NCBI GenBank assembly: GCA_021732005.1
Contig: JAKFVT010000059.1
Span: 186,001 to 250,000 of the forward strand
Origin: Mycobacterium sp.
GTDB taxonomy: Bacteria > Actinomycetota > Actinomycetes > Mycobacteriales > Mycobacteriaceae
Direction: 5' to 3'
Length of the DNA: 64,000 nt
Shown: one piece after another, positions 44,376 to 52,408 of the stretch
Numbering within the stretch: position 1 is the stretch's first letter
Layout: the number at the start of each line of letters is the position of its first letter
Program-made: the position numbers and the translations under genes
The notes under the pieces: model-generated
The model's input: the letters and a program-made list of their open reading frames with translations, nothing else
The model's database searches: none
What the model was told of the DNA's origin: nothing

Positions 44376-45193
44376 TGGCACTCGAGAGTCCGGGACCGGC
44401 CTGGCTGTTCTGCCCCGCCGACCGGCCCGAGCGGTTCGAAAAGGCCGCGGCCGCAGCAGATGTCGTGATCCTCGATCTCGAAGACGGGGTCGCGGCCAAG
44501 GACCGCGAGGCCGCGCGGGAGGCTCTGGTGTCCACCCAGCTCGATCCGGGCCGCACCGTGGTCCGGGTCAATCCCTCGACCACGCCCGACCATCCGCTCG
44601 ATCTCGAGGCGCTGGCCCGCACGCCGTACACCACGGTGATGCTGGCCAAGACCGAGTCCGCCGAGCAGGTCGCCGCGCTGGCTCCGCTCGATGTCGTGGT
44701 GCTGATCGAAACCCCGCTGGGTGCGCTCAATGTCGTCGAGTCCAGCAGGCCGGACAATGCGTTCGCCGTCATGTGGGGTGCCGAGGACTTGTTCGCCGTC
44801 CTGGGCGGCACCGCCAACCGGTATCCCGACGGCTCATACCGCGAAGTCGCACGGCATGTGCGGTCGCAGAGCTTGCTGGCGGCCAAGGCGTACGGCCGCC
44901 TCGCGCTCGATTCGGTGTACCTCGACATCAAAGATCTCGACGGCCTCGGGGCCGAGGTGGACGACGCGGTGGCTGTCGGTTTCGACGCGAAAGTGGCGAT
45001 CCATCCTAGTCAGATTCCGGTGATCAGGAAGGGCTACCTTCCTGGCGCTGAGCAGGTAGCTTGGGCGCGACACGTGCTCGAGGCGGCCCGCGATGAACGC
45101 GGTGTCTTCCAATTCGAGGGCATAATGGTGGATGCCCCGGTGCTTCGGCGAGCAGAGCGCATAGTCCAGCTGGCGCCCGACCCCGGCCGCTAG
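44375..45193 (+). CDS. CitE-like beta-hydroxyacyl-CoA lyase, Rv2498c homologue
   Basis: 272-residue Mg-dependent TIM-barrel lyase. Motifs: LFCPADRPERFEKA, VILDLEDGVAAKDRE (metal Asp), VRVNP, LIETPLGALN, WGAEDLFAVLGG and KVAIHPSQIP. The M. tuberculosis homologue, long annotated CitE, cleaves (S)-HMG-CoA to acetoacetate and acetyl-CoA in leucine catabolism, and citramalyl-CoA in itaconate breakdown. Here it ends the leucine part of the operon. Its ATG overlaps the MaoC TGA (TGATG). Confidence 0.9.
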   Translation: MALESPGPAWLFCPADRPERFEKAAAAADVVILDLEDGVAAKDREAAREALVSTQLDPGRTVVRVNPSTTPDHPLDLEALARTPYTTVMLAKTESAEQVAALAPLDVVVLIETPLGALNVVESSRPDNAFAVMWGAEDLFAVLGGTANRYPDGSYREVARHVRSQSLLAAKAYGRLALDSVYLDIKDLDGLGAEVDDAVAVGFDAKVAIHPSQIPVIRKGYLPGAEQVAWARHVLEAARDERGVFQFEGIMVDAPVLRRAERIVQLAPDPGR

Positions 45194-45252
45194 CTGGAGC
45201 CTGCTACAACAGGTTTGCTCCGACCGCCTCTGCACCGGTAGAGGAGGCGGTT

Positions 45253-46314
45253 ATGGATCAGCCGGTTCAACTCATCGGGCCCGACGGAACAGCGACGGCC
45301 GAAAGCCGATATCGCCGTGATCTGGCGCCGGAAACCCTAGCGTGGCTCTACGAGAATCTTGTTGTTGCGCGCGATCTCGACGTCGAGTTCGTCAATCTGC
45401 AGCGCCAGGGCGAATTGGCGCTGTACGCGTCGTGCCGGGGCCAGGAGGCCGCGCAGATCGGCGCGGCAGCAGCACTGCGGAAAACTGACTGGCTGTTCCC
45501 GCAATTCCGCGAACTCGGTGTCTTCCTGGTTCGCGGGATCCCGCCCGCGAACGTGGCCGCTCTGTGGCGCGGTGCCTGGCACGGCGGGCTGGACTTCACC
45601 GGCAAGTGCTGCGCACCCGTCGCCATTCCCATCGCCACCCACACCGTGCACGCCGTCGGCGCAGCAATGGCTGCCCAACGGCTGGGCGAGGATTCAGTGA
45701 CGGTGGCATTCCTCGGTGATGGCGCCACCAGTGAAGGTGACACGCATGAGGCGATGAACCTGGCTGCCGTCGAGAAAGCACCGTGCGTCTTCTACATCCA
45801 GAACAACCAGTGGGCCATCTCGGTTCCGGCGAGCCGCCAATATGCCGTGCCCACCCTCGCACAGCGTGCGGCCGGCTACGGAATGCCCGGAATCCGGGTG
45901 GACGGCAACGACATCCTGGCCTGCTTCGCGGTGATGGGTGAAGCCGCCGAACGGGCGCGGTCCGGGGAAGGACCCACACTCATCGAAGCCGTCACCTACC
46001 GGATGGAACCCCACACCACCTCCGACGACGCCACCCGATACCGGAGCGCCGAGGAGATCGCCTACTGGTCGGCCCGGGACCCGATCGCTCGATACCGCAC
46101 CTATCTCCAATACCGCGAGATCCTCACCGAGCGGATCGAGCAACGGGTGCAGGCACGGTCGGCGCGGCTGCGGACCGAACTTCGCGACGCGGTGGTGGGC
46201 GCCCCGGATCCGGATGTGGACGAGCTGTTCGATCACGTCTACGCCGAGATCACGCCCGAATTGTCCGTGCAGCGTGAACAATTGCGCACCGAGCTGGCGG
46301 GAGGCCTGCGATGA
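45253..46314 (+). CDS. bkdA: branched-chain keto-acid dehydrogenase E1 alpha subunit
   Basis: 353-residue thiamine-diphosphate enzyme. The TPP motif starts GDGATSEGDTHEAMNLAAV and ends IQNNQWAIS (about 155-185). YRMEPHTTSDDATRYR carries the phosphorylation-loop equivalent seen in E1 alpha subunits. Decarboxylates the keto acids of Leu, Ile and Val to acyl-CoAs that feed fadE19. ATG at 45253 behind GAGGAGG, 59 nt after the lyase gene, so it could have a minor promoter of its own. Overlaps bkdB by 4 nt. Confidence 0.95.
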   Translation: MDQPVQLIGPDGTATAESRYRRDLAPETLAWLYENLVVARDLDVEFVNLQRQGELALYASCRGQEAAQIGAAAALRKTDWLFPQFRELGVFLVRGIPPANVAALWRGAWHGGLDFTGKCCAPVAIPIATHTVHAVGAAMAAQRLGEDSVTVAFLGDGATSEGDTHEAMNLAAVEKAPCVFYIQNNQWAISVPASRQYAVPTLAQRAAGYGMPGIRVDGNDILACFAVMGEAAERARSGEGPTLIEAVTYRMEPHTTSDDATRYRSAEEIAYWSARDPIARYRTYLQYREILTERIEQRVQARSARLRTELRDAVVGAPDPDVDELFDHVYAEITPELSVQREQLRTELAGGLR

Positions 46315-47363
46315 CTCAGATCATCGAACGGCCGCCGATGCGCGGCGACGGCGCACCGGAACCTGACGGCCCCCTCCTGACCGAACTGCCCACCGTCAGC
46401 ACCCTGACCATGGCGCAGGCGATCAACCGCGCACTGCACGATGCGATGGCAGGCGATGACCGGGTGCTGGTGTTCGGCGAGGACGTGGCCGACCTGGGCG
46501 GGGTCTTCCGGATCACCGAGGGGCTGGCTGAAACCTTCGGCGCCCAGCGGTGTTTCGACACACCACTTGCCGAGTCGGCGATCATCGGTGTCGCCGTCGG
46601 CCTGGCGATCCGCGGCTTCGTGCCCGTCCCGGAGATCCAGTTCGACGGGTTCTCCTACCCGGCGTTCGACCAGATCGTCAGCCACCTCGCCAAATACCGG
46701 ATGCGCACCCGCGGGCAGGTCGACATGCCGGTCACGATCCGGATCCCGTCGTTCGGTGGTATCGGCGCCGTCGAGCACCACTCGGAATCCACCGAGACCT
46801 ACTGGGTGCACACGGCGGGCTTGAAAGTTGTTGTGCCGTCGACTCCCTCCGATGCCTACTGGCTGCTTCGGCATGCGATCGCCGCTCGCGATCCGGTGAT
46901 CTACCTGGAACCCAAACGGCGGTACTGGGGCCGTGAGGCGGTCGATTTCACTGCGCCGGGGCCGCCGATAGGAAAGGCTGTGGTGCGGCGGCCCGGCGAC
47001 GACGTCACGGTGCTCACCTATGGCGGGCTGGTCGGCACCGCGGTGAACGCCGCCGAGATCGCGGACGCCCACGTCGAAGTGGTCGACCTTCGCTCGCTGA
47101 GCCCGCTGGACTTCGACACGGTGGCCGCGTCGGTCCGAAAGACCGGGCGCGCGATCGTCATGCACGAGGGACCCCGCACACTGGGCTTCGGGGCGGAGCT
47201 GGCGGCGCGGATCTCCGAAGAGTTGTTCTACGACCTCGAGTCACCGGTGTTGCGCGCCACCGGATTCGACACTCCGTACCCACCGGCGCGGTTGGAAAAG
47301 CTCTGGCTGCCGGGCGTGGACCGGCTGCTCGACTGCATCGAGAAAGCGATGCGACGGCCATGA
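46311..47363 (+). CDS. bkdB: branched-chain keto-acid dehydrogenase E1 beta subunit
   Basis: 350 residues. Transketolase-type fold with LTMAQAINRALHDAM, FGEDVADLGGVFRIT, DTPLAESAIIGVAVGLA and EIQFDGFSYPAFDQIVSHLAKYR, and a C-terminal domain from about 230 (DVTVLTYGG, VVDLRSLSPLDF). Pairs with BkdA; the active site lies between the two. An N-terminal extension of about 25 residues is longer than in many relatives. ATGA overlaps at both ends. Confidence 0.95.
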   Translation: MTQIIERPPMRGDGAPEPDGPLLTELPTVSTLTMAQAINRALHDAMAGDDRVLVFGEDVADLGGVFRITEGLAETFGAQRCFDTPLAESAIIGVAVGLAIRGFVPVPEIQFDGFSYPAFDQIVSHLAKYRMRTRGQVDMPVTIRIPSFGGIGAVEHHSESTETYWVHTAGLKVVVPSTPSDAYWLLRHAIAARDPVIYLEPKRRYWGREAVDFTAPGPPIGKAVVRRPGDDVTVLTYGGLVGTAVNAAEIADAHVEVVDLRSLSPLDFDTVAASVRKTGRAIVMHEGPRTLGFGAELAARISEELFYDLESPVLRATGFDTPYPPARLEKLWLPGVDRLLDCIEKAMRRP

Positions 47364-48454
47364 GTGACTTCCTGGTACCCGACCTGGGTGAGGGCCTCGA
47401 GGACGCGACGATCACCAGTTGGGCCGTCGCCGTCGGGGATGTCGTCGAACTCAACCAGACCCTGTGCACGGTCGAGACCAACAAAGCCGAAGTCGAAATT
47501 CCAAGCCCGTATGCCGGACGGGTCGCCGAGCTCGGTGGCGCCGAGGGTGAAACGTTGGCCGTGGGAACGCTGTTGGTGCGCATCGAGACCGAGGAGCGCG
47601 CACCGGTTCTGGTCGGCTACGGCATCGACGACGGCTTGGACCGCAGTCGGCGGGCGCGTGCGGCCCCGAAGACGCGCAAGTTGGCCGCCGACCTCGCGGT
47701 GGACCTGAACGGGCTGCGGCCGGGATCAGGCACCGACGGCGTGATCACCCGCGACGATGTGCTCGACGCGGCCGGGACTGCGTCACAGAGCATTCCGGTG
47801 CGCGGTGTGCACGCCCGGATGGCCACCCACATGTCGTTGTCCCGCAGCCGGATTCCCGACGCCCATGCCAGCGTCCAGGTGGACGGCACGGCGCTGCTGC
47901 GGCTCCGGGACCAGCTCGACGTGACGCCGTTCGTCCTGACGTTGCGGTTGCTGGTGATCGCCCTGGGTCGCCATCCCATGCTCAACGCCACTTGGATGGA
48001 AGCCGCAGCGGGACCGGAGATCCGGTTACACCCCGATGTTCGGCTGGGTGTCGCGGTGGCCACCGAGCGAGGTCTGGTGGTTCCGGTTGTCGATACCCGT
48101 GAACGTTCCACCCGGCAGTTGGCCGCCGCTGTCGACGACGTTGTCGAGCGGGCCAGGGCAGGCACCTTGGCGCCGACCCAGCTGAGCGGATCGACGTTCA
48201 CCGTGTCGAACTTCGGTGCGCTGGGTCTCGACGACGGGGTTCCGGTGATCAACTACCCGGAGGCCGCGATCCTCGGGATTGGCTCACTGAAGCCGCGGGC
48301 GGTGGTCGTCGACGGCGCAGTGGTGGCCCGGCCGACCATGACGCTCACGTGCGCATTCGACCATCGCATTGTCGACGGGGCGCAGGCAGCGGCGTTCCTG
48401 ACCGATCTGCGCGGACTCATCGAAGCGCCGGAGACGGCGTTGCTCGATCTCTAG
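47360..48454 (+). CDS. bkdC: branched-chain keto-acid dehydrogenase E2 (dihydrolipoyl acyltransferase)
   Basis: 364 residues. One lipoyl domain with Lys42 in ETNKAEVEIP, then a peripheral-subunit-binding stretch (APKTRKLAADLAVDL), then the catalytic domain ending DHRIVDG, with the catalytic His near 335. It is shorter than most E2 proteins, with a short linker. It takes the acyl group from BkdAB to CoA; the E3 (Lpd) is encoded elsewhere. The last gene of the operon. Its TAG shares CTAG with the DUF1254 gene stop. Confidence 0.95.
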   Translation: MSDFLVPDLGEGLEDATITSWAVAVGDVVELNQTLCTVETNKAEVEIPSPYAGRVAELGGAEGETLAVGTLLVRIETEERAPVLVGYGIDDGLDRSRRARAAPKTRKLAADLAVDLNGLRPGSGTDGVITRDDVLDAAGTASQSIPVRGVHARMATHMSLSRSRIPDAHASVQVDGTALLRLRDQLDVTPFVLTLRLLVIALGRHPMLNATWMEAAAGPEIRLHPDVRLGVAVATERGLVVPVVDTRERSTRQLAAAVDDVVERARAGTLAPTQLSGSTFTVSNFGALGLDDGVPVINYPEAAILGIGSLKPRAVVVDGAVVARPTMTLTCAFDHRIVDGAQAAAFLTDLRGLIEAPETALLDL

Positions 48455-50529
48455 GCCTGCGGGTAGGGCGTGTAGCGCTTGTTGTATCCCAGTTGGCGGT
48501 CGGCGATCTGGGCTGCCCGCTGGGCTGCGGTGACGTAGACCGTGCCTGCCGGGAGCACCGAGGCGAGATCGGTGAGCTTCACCACCTGCGAGCTCACAGT
48601 CGGGTCGATGGTGGAGTTCGGATCGAAATCCTGGAACCGGATTGAGATCGTGCCCTGATTCAGACCACCGGTGGACACCCAGTTCGCCACGGACGGATCG
48701 GTGGGGGAGACCACGATCGTGTACGTCTGGTTGTCGTCGTTTCTGTCGGACTGGCTGACATTGAGGCTGGTCTGCTCATCCCAGTAGTTGTTGGTGATGG
48801 TCCAATCGTTGGTCACCGGAACACTGAAGTATCGGGCCTTGCCTGGGTCGATGGTGAGGACCAGCGCCTCATCGTCGGCCAGCTGGAAGTACCCGACGCT
48901 CTGCAGCTGGGTGGCCAGGAACGACGCGTTGTGGTCGGGGTCGGAGAACACGTTGGGCGCCTTGGTCTTACCCGTGGTGGCGTCTTTGGTGGCGACCGAC
49001 ATGTACTTGTCTTCGCCGCTGATCCCGAGCAGCAGCATGATCACCGCCGCCTCGACCGATTGCAGCAGGCGCGGTGCGGGCAGCGGCGGGATGAGCGAAA
49101 CCAGCGAGGTCAGCAGCGGGTTGCCAGTCACCAGCGGGCCAAGGCCTGGGATGGCGAACCCGCCGACCTGGCTGAACAAGCTGTTCGGCGGGCCGCTGAC
49201 CCGCAGGATCGACAGGCTCATCGGCTCCTCGGTATTCCAGTCCGCCAATGTGTTTCGTGTGGTGATCAGGCTGGTTCCGGGCGGCAGGTACAGGTGATTG
49301 GTCTGGCCGGGCGCGGTCGGTGTGGAGTCGGCGGTGATGGTGAAGCTGCCGTCGGCGTTCAGCACGAGGTCCTTGCCGTTGATGTTGTCGGCGGTGGTTC
49401 CACTCAGGCCGGTCAGCACGCTGAAGTTGGTGTCGGTTGGCAGGGCGCCGTCGAACTTCCCGGTGATCACATAAGACGACGCATTGTTCACGCCCACGAA
49501 TCGGTAGATGGTGTCGGGGTTGTCGTACCAGATGCGGGTCCCGCTGAAGTTCTGCAGATACCAGCTGTGGCTGGGTGCGACCTGTTGAAAGAACTTGGGA
49601 GCGTTCGAGTTCAGCAGCAGCACTTCCATCGCGGCTTGGTTCGCATACTCCGTGATGGCCTGGTCTAACTGGGCCATGTTCTCCTTGTCCGGCCCACCGA
49701 TGAGGGTGAAGTTCTTCTGCGCGGCCAGCCACCAGCCGATCTTCAACACCTCCTTGGCCAGGCGGACGAACGGTGAGTTCGTGATCTGGGTGACGGTCTG
49801 CTCGGCGTTGAGCTGATCGGTGGTGGACAAGACCGACGTCGGCTCGGGCGTGCCCGGATTCTCCAGAACGGTCACCTTCGCGGTGGCGGTGGCACCGCCG
49901 TTGGGTGCGAAAAATGTTGCGAGACCATGCCAATGGGTGCGGTTGCCGGGCTGATCGTCGGCGATGACGGCGAAGGTGTCGGTGCCGCCCAGGGCGGTGA
50001 GCTGCGCGTTGGGGGTGTAGGTGAAGGTGCCGTCGTCGTGGATGTCGACGGTGCCGTGTTGCGGATCCTGGGTCACGGTGTAGGTCAGCGTGTAGCCGTT
50101 GGCTTGTCGGGCGTTGAGCGTTCCGGTGATGGTGCCGTCGCCGGCCTGGACGTTCTGGGCGGCGTTGTAGGCCAGCGTCGGCCGGCGGGCGAGGAAGATG
50201 TTGCCGACGGTCGCAGGCGGTTGCTGTGTGGTCTGTTCGGCCTCGCGGCGGGCGTAGCCGAGGACGTCGGTCAGGGTGACGGCGTCACGGGGAGCGGAGG
50301 GGTTGGTGCGAGCTGACGACGCGACACGCTTCGGCGCGACGCGGGCTTTCTGGGGCCCGGCCTTCACGGATTGCCGCGCCGAGTGTGCGGTGGCATTCGT
50401 CGTGCTGCCGGTGTCAGCCGTTGCGATGCCGGGGTTGTTGGCCACGGCCACGCCGACGCCGAGAACGAACGCCAGCGCGCCGACCCGGCCGATGTAGTGG
50501 GCGTACCGGCTCGATGTGGTGTGGGTCAC
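48451..50529 (-). CDS. exported DUF1254/DUF1214 protein with N-terminal cadherin-like (VCBS) domain
   Basis: 692 residues. Signal peptide at 10-40 (VGALAFVLGVGVAVANN, cut near ATA-DT), a Lys/Arg/Ala-rich stretch, then a domain at about 120-200 (DGTITGTLNARQANGYTLTY, GTVDIHDDGTFTYTPN, GGTDTFAVIADD) that looks like VCBS or cadherin-like repeats. DUF1254 and DUF1214 follow from about 240 to the end (KYMSVATKDATTG, RYFSVPVTNDWTIT). The role is unknown. GTG at 50529 is used, as the frame upstream to 50775 is not coding-like. Overlaps the bkdC stop by 4 nt. Confidence 0.8.
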   Translation of the reverse strand: MTHTTSSRYAHYIGRVGALAFVLGVGVAVANNPGIATADTGSTTNATAHSARQSVKAGPQKARVAPKRVASSARTNPSAPRDAVTLTDVLGYARREAEQTTQQPPATVGNIFLARRPTLAYNAAQNVQAGDGTITGTLNARQANGYTLTYTVTQDPQHGTVDIHDDGTFTYTPNAQLTALGGTDTFAVIADDQPGNRTHWHGLATFFAPNGGATATAKVTVLENPGTPEPTSVLSTTDQLNAEQTVTQITNSPFVRLAKEVLKIGWWLAAQKNFTLIGGPDKENMAQLDQAITEYANQAAMEVLLLNSNAPKFFQQVAPSHSWYLQNFSGTRIWYDNPDTIYRFVGVNNASSYVITGKFDGALPTDTNFSVLTGLSGTTADNINGKDLVLNADGSFTITADSTPTAPGQTNHLYLPPGTSLITTRNTLADWNTEEPMSLSILRVSGPPNSLFSQVGGFAIPGLGPLVTGNPLLTSLVSLIPPLPAPRLLQSVEAAVIMLLLGISGEDKYMSVATKDATTGKTKAPNVFSDPDHNASFLATQLQSVGYFQLADDEALVLTIDPGKARYFSVPVTNDWTITNNYWDEQTSLNVSQSDRNDDNQTYTIVVSPTDPSVANWVSTGGLNQGTISIRFQDFDPNSTIDPTVSSQVVKLTDLASVLPAGTVYVTAAQRAAQIADRQLGYNKRYTPYPQA

Positions 50530-50551
50530 ACACGGACTGTAGGCCGTTGAC

Positions 50552-50626
50552 GCCGAGCGTGTGGGTAGTCGTCGACAAATCGACTGTTCACCACCGACAC
50601 CTCGCACGCCCGCCGTCAGAGTGGGC
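50552..50626. repeat. palindromic repeat, copy 1 (diverged)
   Basis: A 75-bp element similar to copy 2 over its whole length (about 80% by eye). Shared parts include GAGCGTG, CACCGACA, CTCGCACGC, CGTCAGA and GTGGGC. The inverted-repeat stem is weaker here than in copy 2. It lies just upstream of the DUF1254 gene start. Confidence 0.6.
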
Positions 50627-50726
50627 AGCCGGCGGCGCGCAGCTTGGTGGTGACACGCACGATGATCACGTCGGGTCGTCTGAGCATGTCGGCGCTGACC
50701 ACACGAAGACGTCCATCCCCAGCGCC

Positions 50727-50802
50727 GTGGAGCGTGGGAGTTGTCGGTGACGAATCGATCGTTCATCACCGACATCTCGCACGCTCGACGTCAGACGTGG
50801 GC
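50727..50802. repeat. palindromic repeat, copy 2
   Basis: A 76-bp element whose centre can fold into a long hairpin: GAGCGTG (50730-50736) with CACGCTC (50780-50786), and TGTCGGTGA with TCACCGACA inside. It overlaps the last codons and stop of the ArsR-SRPBCC gene. A REP-like or MITE-like element is the likely explanation; it may also act as a terminator. Confidence 0.65.
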
Positions 50803-51570
50803 GTGAAACTCCCACGGCGCGGTGGGCAGTACGTCGCCGGTCTCCAGCAGCGTCTTGAGGTTGGCGAACACCGTGGGCCAGCCCTGCCCGACCGACTCCC
50901 GGTCCGCGGGAGACTGGAAGTTCGTATGGGTGACAGTCAATTTGACGATGTCACGGAAGGGTTCGATGTCAAACGTGACGATGCTTGCCTCGGCGGTCGG
51001 GTCGTCGCTGGGCTCGCCGAAGCCGAAGACCAGGCGCCGCGGGGGATCGACCTCCATGACGGTGCCGGCGACGTCGACGATGCCGGAACCATCGGACCGG
51101 ACATGCTCGACGCGGCCGCCGACGTGCCAGTCCGAGACTTGCGCGTGGCCCCAGAATTTCGCGGTCAACTCGGCGTCGGTGAGGGCATGCCACACCTGTT
51201 CCGCGCTGGCATGGATGTAGGTGGTGTAGACGTAATCGGGGATGGTCTCTGACATTGCGCTCTCCTCCGCGTGCTGCTTGATCGTGGCCAGGGCTGCCAG
51301 CCGAGGCTCCTCGAACTTCCAGATCCAGCGGGTCTGGAGTTGGTGGATCGGTACCGCATTCAGGTAGTGGAGCTTGCGGCGGCCATCGCGCACTGACGTC
51401 ACGAGGTTGGCGCTCTCGAGAATCTCGATGTGCTGGCTGACCGACTGCCTGCGCATGTCGAGCCCCTCGCAGAGCTCGCCGAGCGTCAGCCCCGCACGCT
51501 CATGAAGCATGTCGAGCAGCCGTCGCCTGCCGGGGTCGGCCAACGCCTTGAAGACCGCGTCCGCGTCCAC
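50791..51570 (-). CDS. ArsR regulator fused to SRPBCC (AHSA1-type) domain
   Basis: 259 residues. Residues 1-95 are an ArsR winged helix (VFKALADPGRRRLLDML, MRRQSVSQHIEILESANLV). Residues 106-259 are an SRPBCC/START-like pocket domain (YVYTTYIHASAEQVWHALTD, AKFWGH, GGRVEHV, GWPTVFANLKTLLE), which should bind a small hydrophobic ligand. GTG at 51570 is likely leaderless. An ATG at codon 106 (51255) is preceded by GGAGGAG, so the pocket domain could also be made alone. Its substrate is unknown. Confidence 0.88.
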   Translation of the reverse strand: MDADAVFKALADPGRRRLLDMLHERAGLTLGELCEGLDMRRQSVSQHIEILESANLVTSVRDGRRKLHYLNAVPIHQLQTRWIWKFEEPRLAALATIKQHAEESAMSETIPDYVYTTYIHASAEQVWHALTDAELTAKFWGHAQVSDWHVGGRVEHVRSDGSGIVDVAGTVMEVDPPRRLVFGFGEPSDDPTAEASIVTFDIEPFRDIVKLTVTHTNFQSPADRESVGQGWPTVFANLKTLLETGDVLPTAPWEFHAHV

Positions 51571-51576
51571 GGCGCA

Positions 51577-51606
51577 ATTATGCAGGCATTTGCCTGCCTA
51601 TTGCAA
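51577..51606 (-). promoter_or_regulatory. promoter and operator of the ArsR-SRPBCC gene
   Basis: On the minus strand: -35 TTGCAA (51601-51606), 18-bp spacer, -10 CATAAT (51577-51582), 6 nt to the GTG at 51570, so a leaderless mRNA is expected. The inverted repeat GCAGGC-ATTT-GCCTGC (51582-51597) fills the spacer. The layout matches the other ArsR promoter in the window at 14962-14991. Confidence 0.7.
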
Positions 51607-51615
51607 CCACCCAGT

Positions 51616-52362
51616 TCAGCGTTGCTGCGCAGCGGCCAGCCTGGCCCTGAACTCCGGCGACTCGATGGAGGTGGCCTGCGGGCCCAGCTCGATGTCCTTC
51701 GCCGCTTCGTGGTGGTCGGTGTCAAGGAAGCCGGGGATGGCGGTCGCGCGCATCGACGCCTTCGTGGACAGTACGACCTCGCGCGGCGCGGCCGCTGGCC
51801 CGGCGGCCAGCTCGAGTGCAGCCGCGACGGGATCCTCGGCGACGGTCAGGGCAAGACCATGCCGTACCGCGGCCTCGGCGTCGAAGCGCATGCCGAACAG
51901 CAGCGCCGCGCGGGCGACCTGCGGGCCGACCGCACGCTGCAGCATCCAGGTCGCTCCGCCGCCTGGGTGGATGCCGAGTTTCTGGAACCGCGGATCGAAC
52001 AATGCGTGCGGCCCCGCGATGCGGACGTCGGCGGCCAGTGCCAGGTTCAGCCCGGCACCCACGGCCGCGCCGTTGACCGCCGCGATGGTCGGCAGGGTGC
52101 ACCGGCCGACGGCCATGAAGCCGGCGTAGATGCGCTCGAGCCCCTCCTTGGCAGCCGCTCCGAGGGCGGACAGGTCCGCGCCCGCGCAGAATGCCTTGCC
52201 CGCACCGGTGATCACCACAGCATGAGCCTCGGCCTCGGCCGCCGCGACGGCGTCGCGCAGCTGCTGGGACATCGCGTCGGTGACGGCGTTACGCCGGTCG
52301 GGATCATTGACGGTGATCAGCGCGACGCGATCGATGACCTGATAAAGGACCAGGTCAGACAT
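51616..52362 (-). CDS. enoyl-CoA hydratase/isomerase family protein
   Basis: 248-residue crotonase-fold protein. Oxyanion-hole regions are visible as AFCAGADLSALG and NGAAVGAGLNLALAADVRI; the second Glu of classic hydratases is replaced in the usual place by PGGGATWML, so activity may differ from standard hydration. ATG at 52362 with GGAGA upstream. Divergent from the SARP-type gene over 46 bp; the ArsR-SRPBCC gene follows on the same strand after its own promoter. Confidence 0.88.
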   Translation of the reverse strand: MSDLVLYQVIDRVALITVNDPDRRNAVTDAMSQQLRDAVAAAEAEAHAVVITGAGKAFCAGADLSALGAAAKEGLERIYAGFMAVGRCTLPTIAAVNGAAVGAGLNLALAADVRIAGPHALFDPRFQKLGIHPGGGATWMLQRAVGPQVARAALLFGMRFDAEAAVRHGLALTVAEDPVAAALELAAGPAAAPREVVLSTKASMRATAIPGFLDTDHHEAAKDIELGPQATSIESPEFRARLAAAQQR

Positions 52363-52408
52363 TGCGAGTCTCCATCTTGGGGAGGCTAGCAGCTAGGGTC
52401 GGATCATC

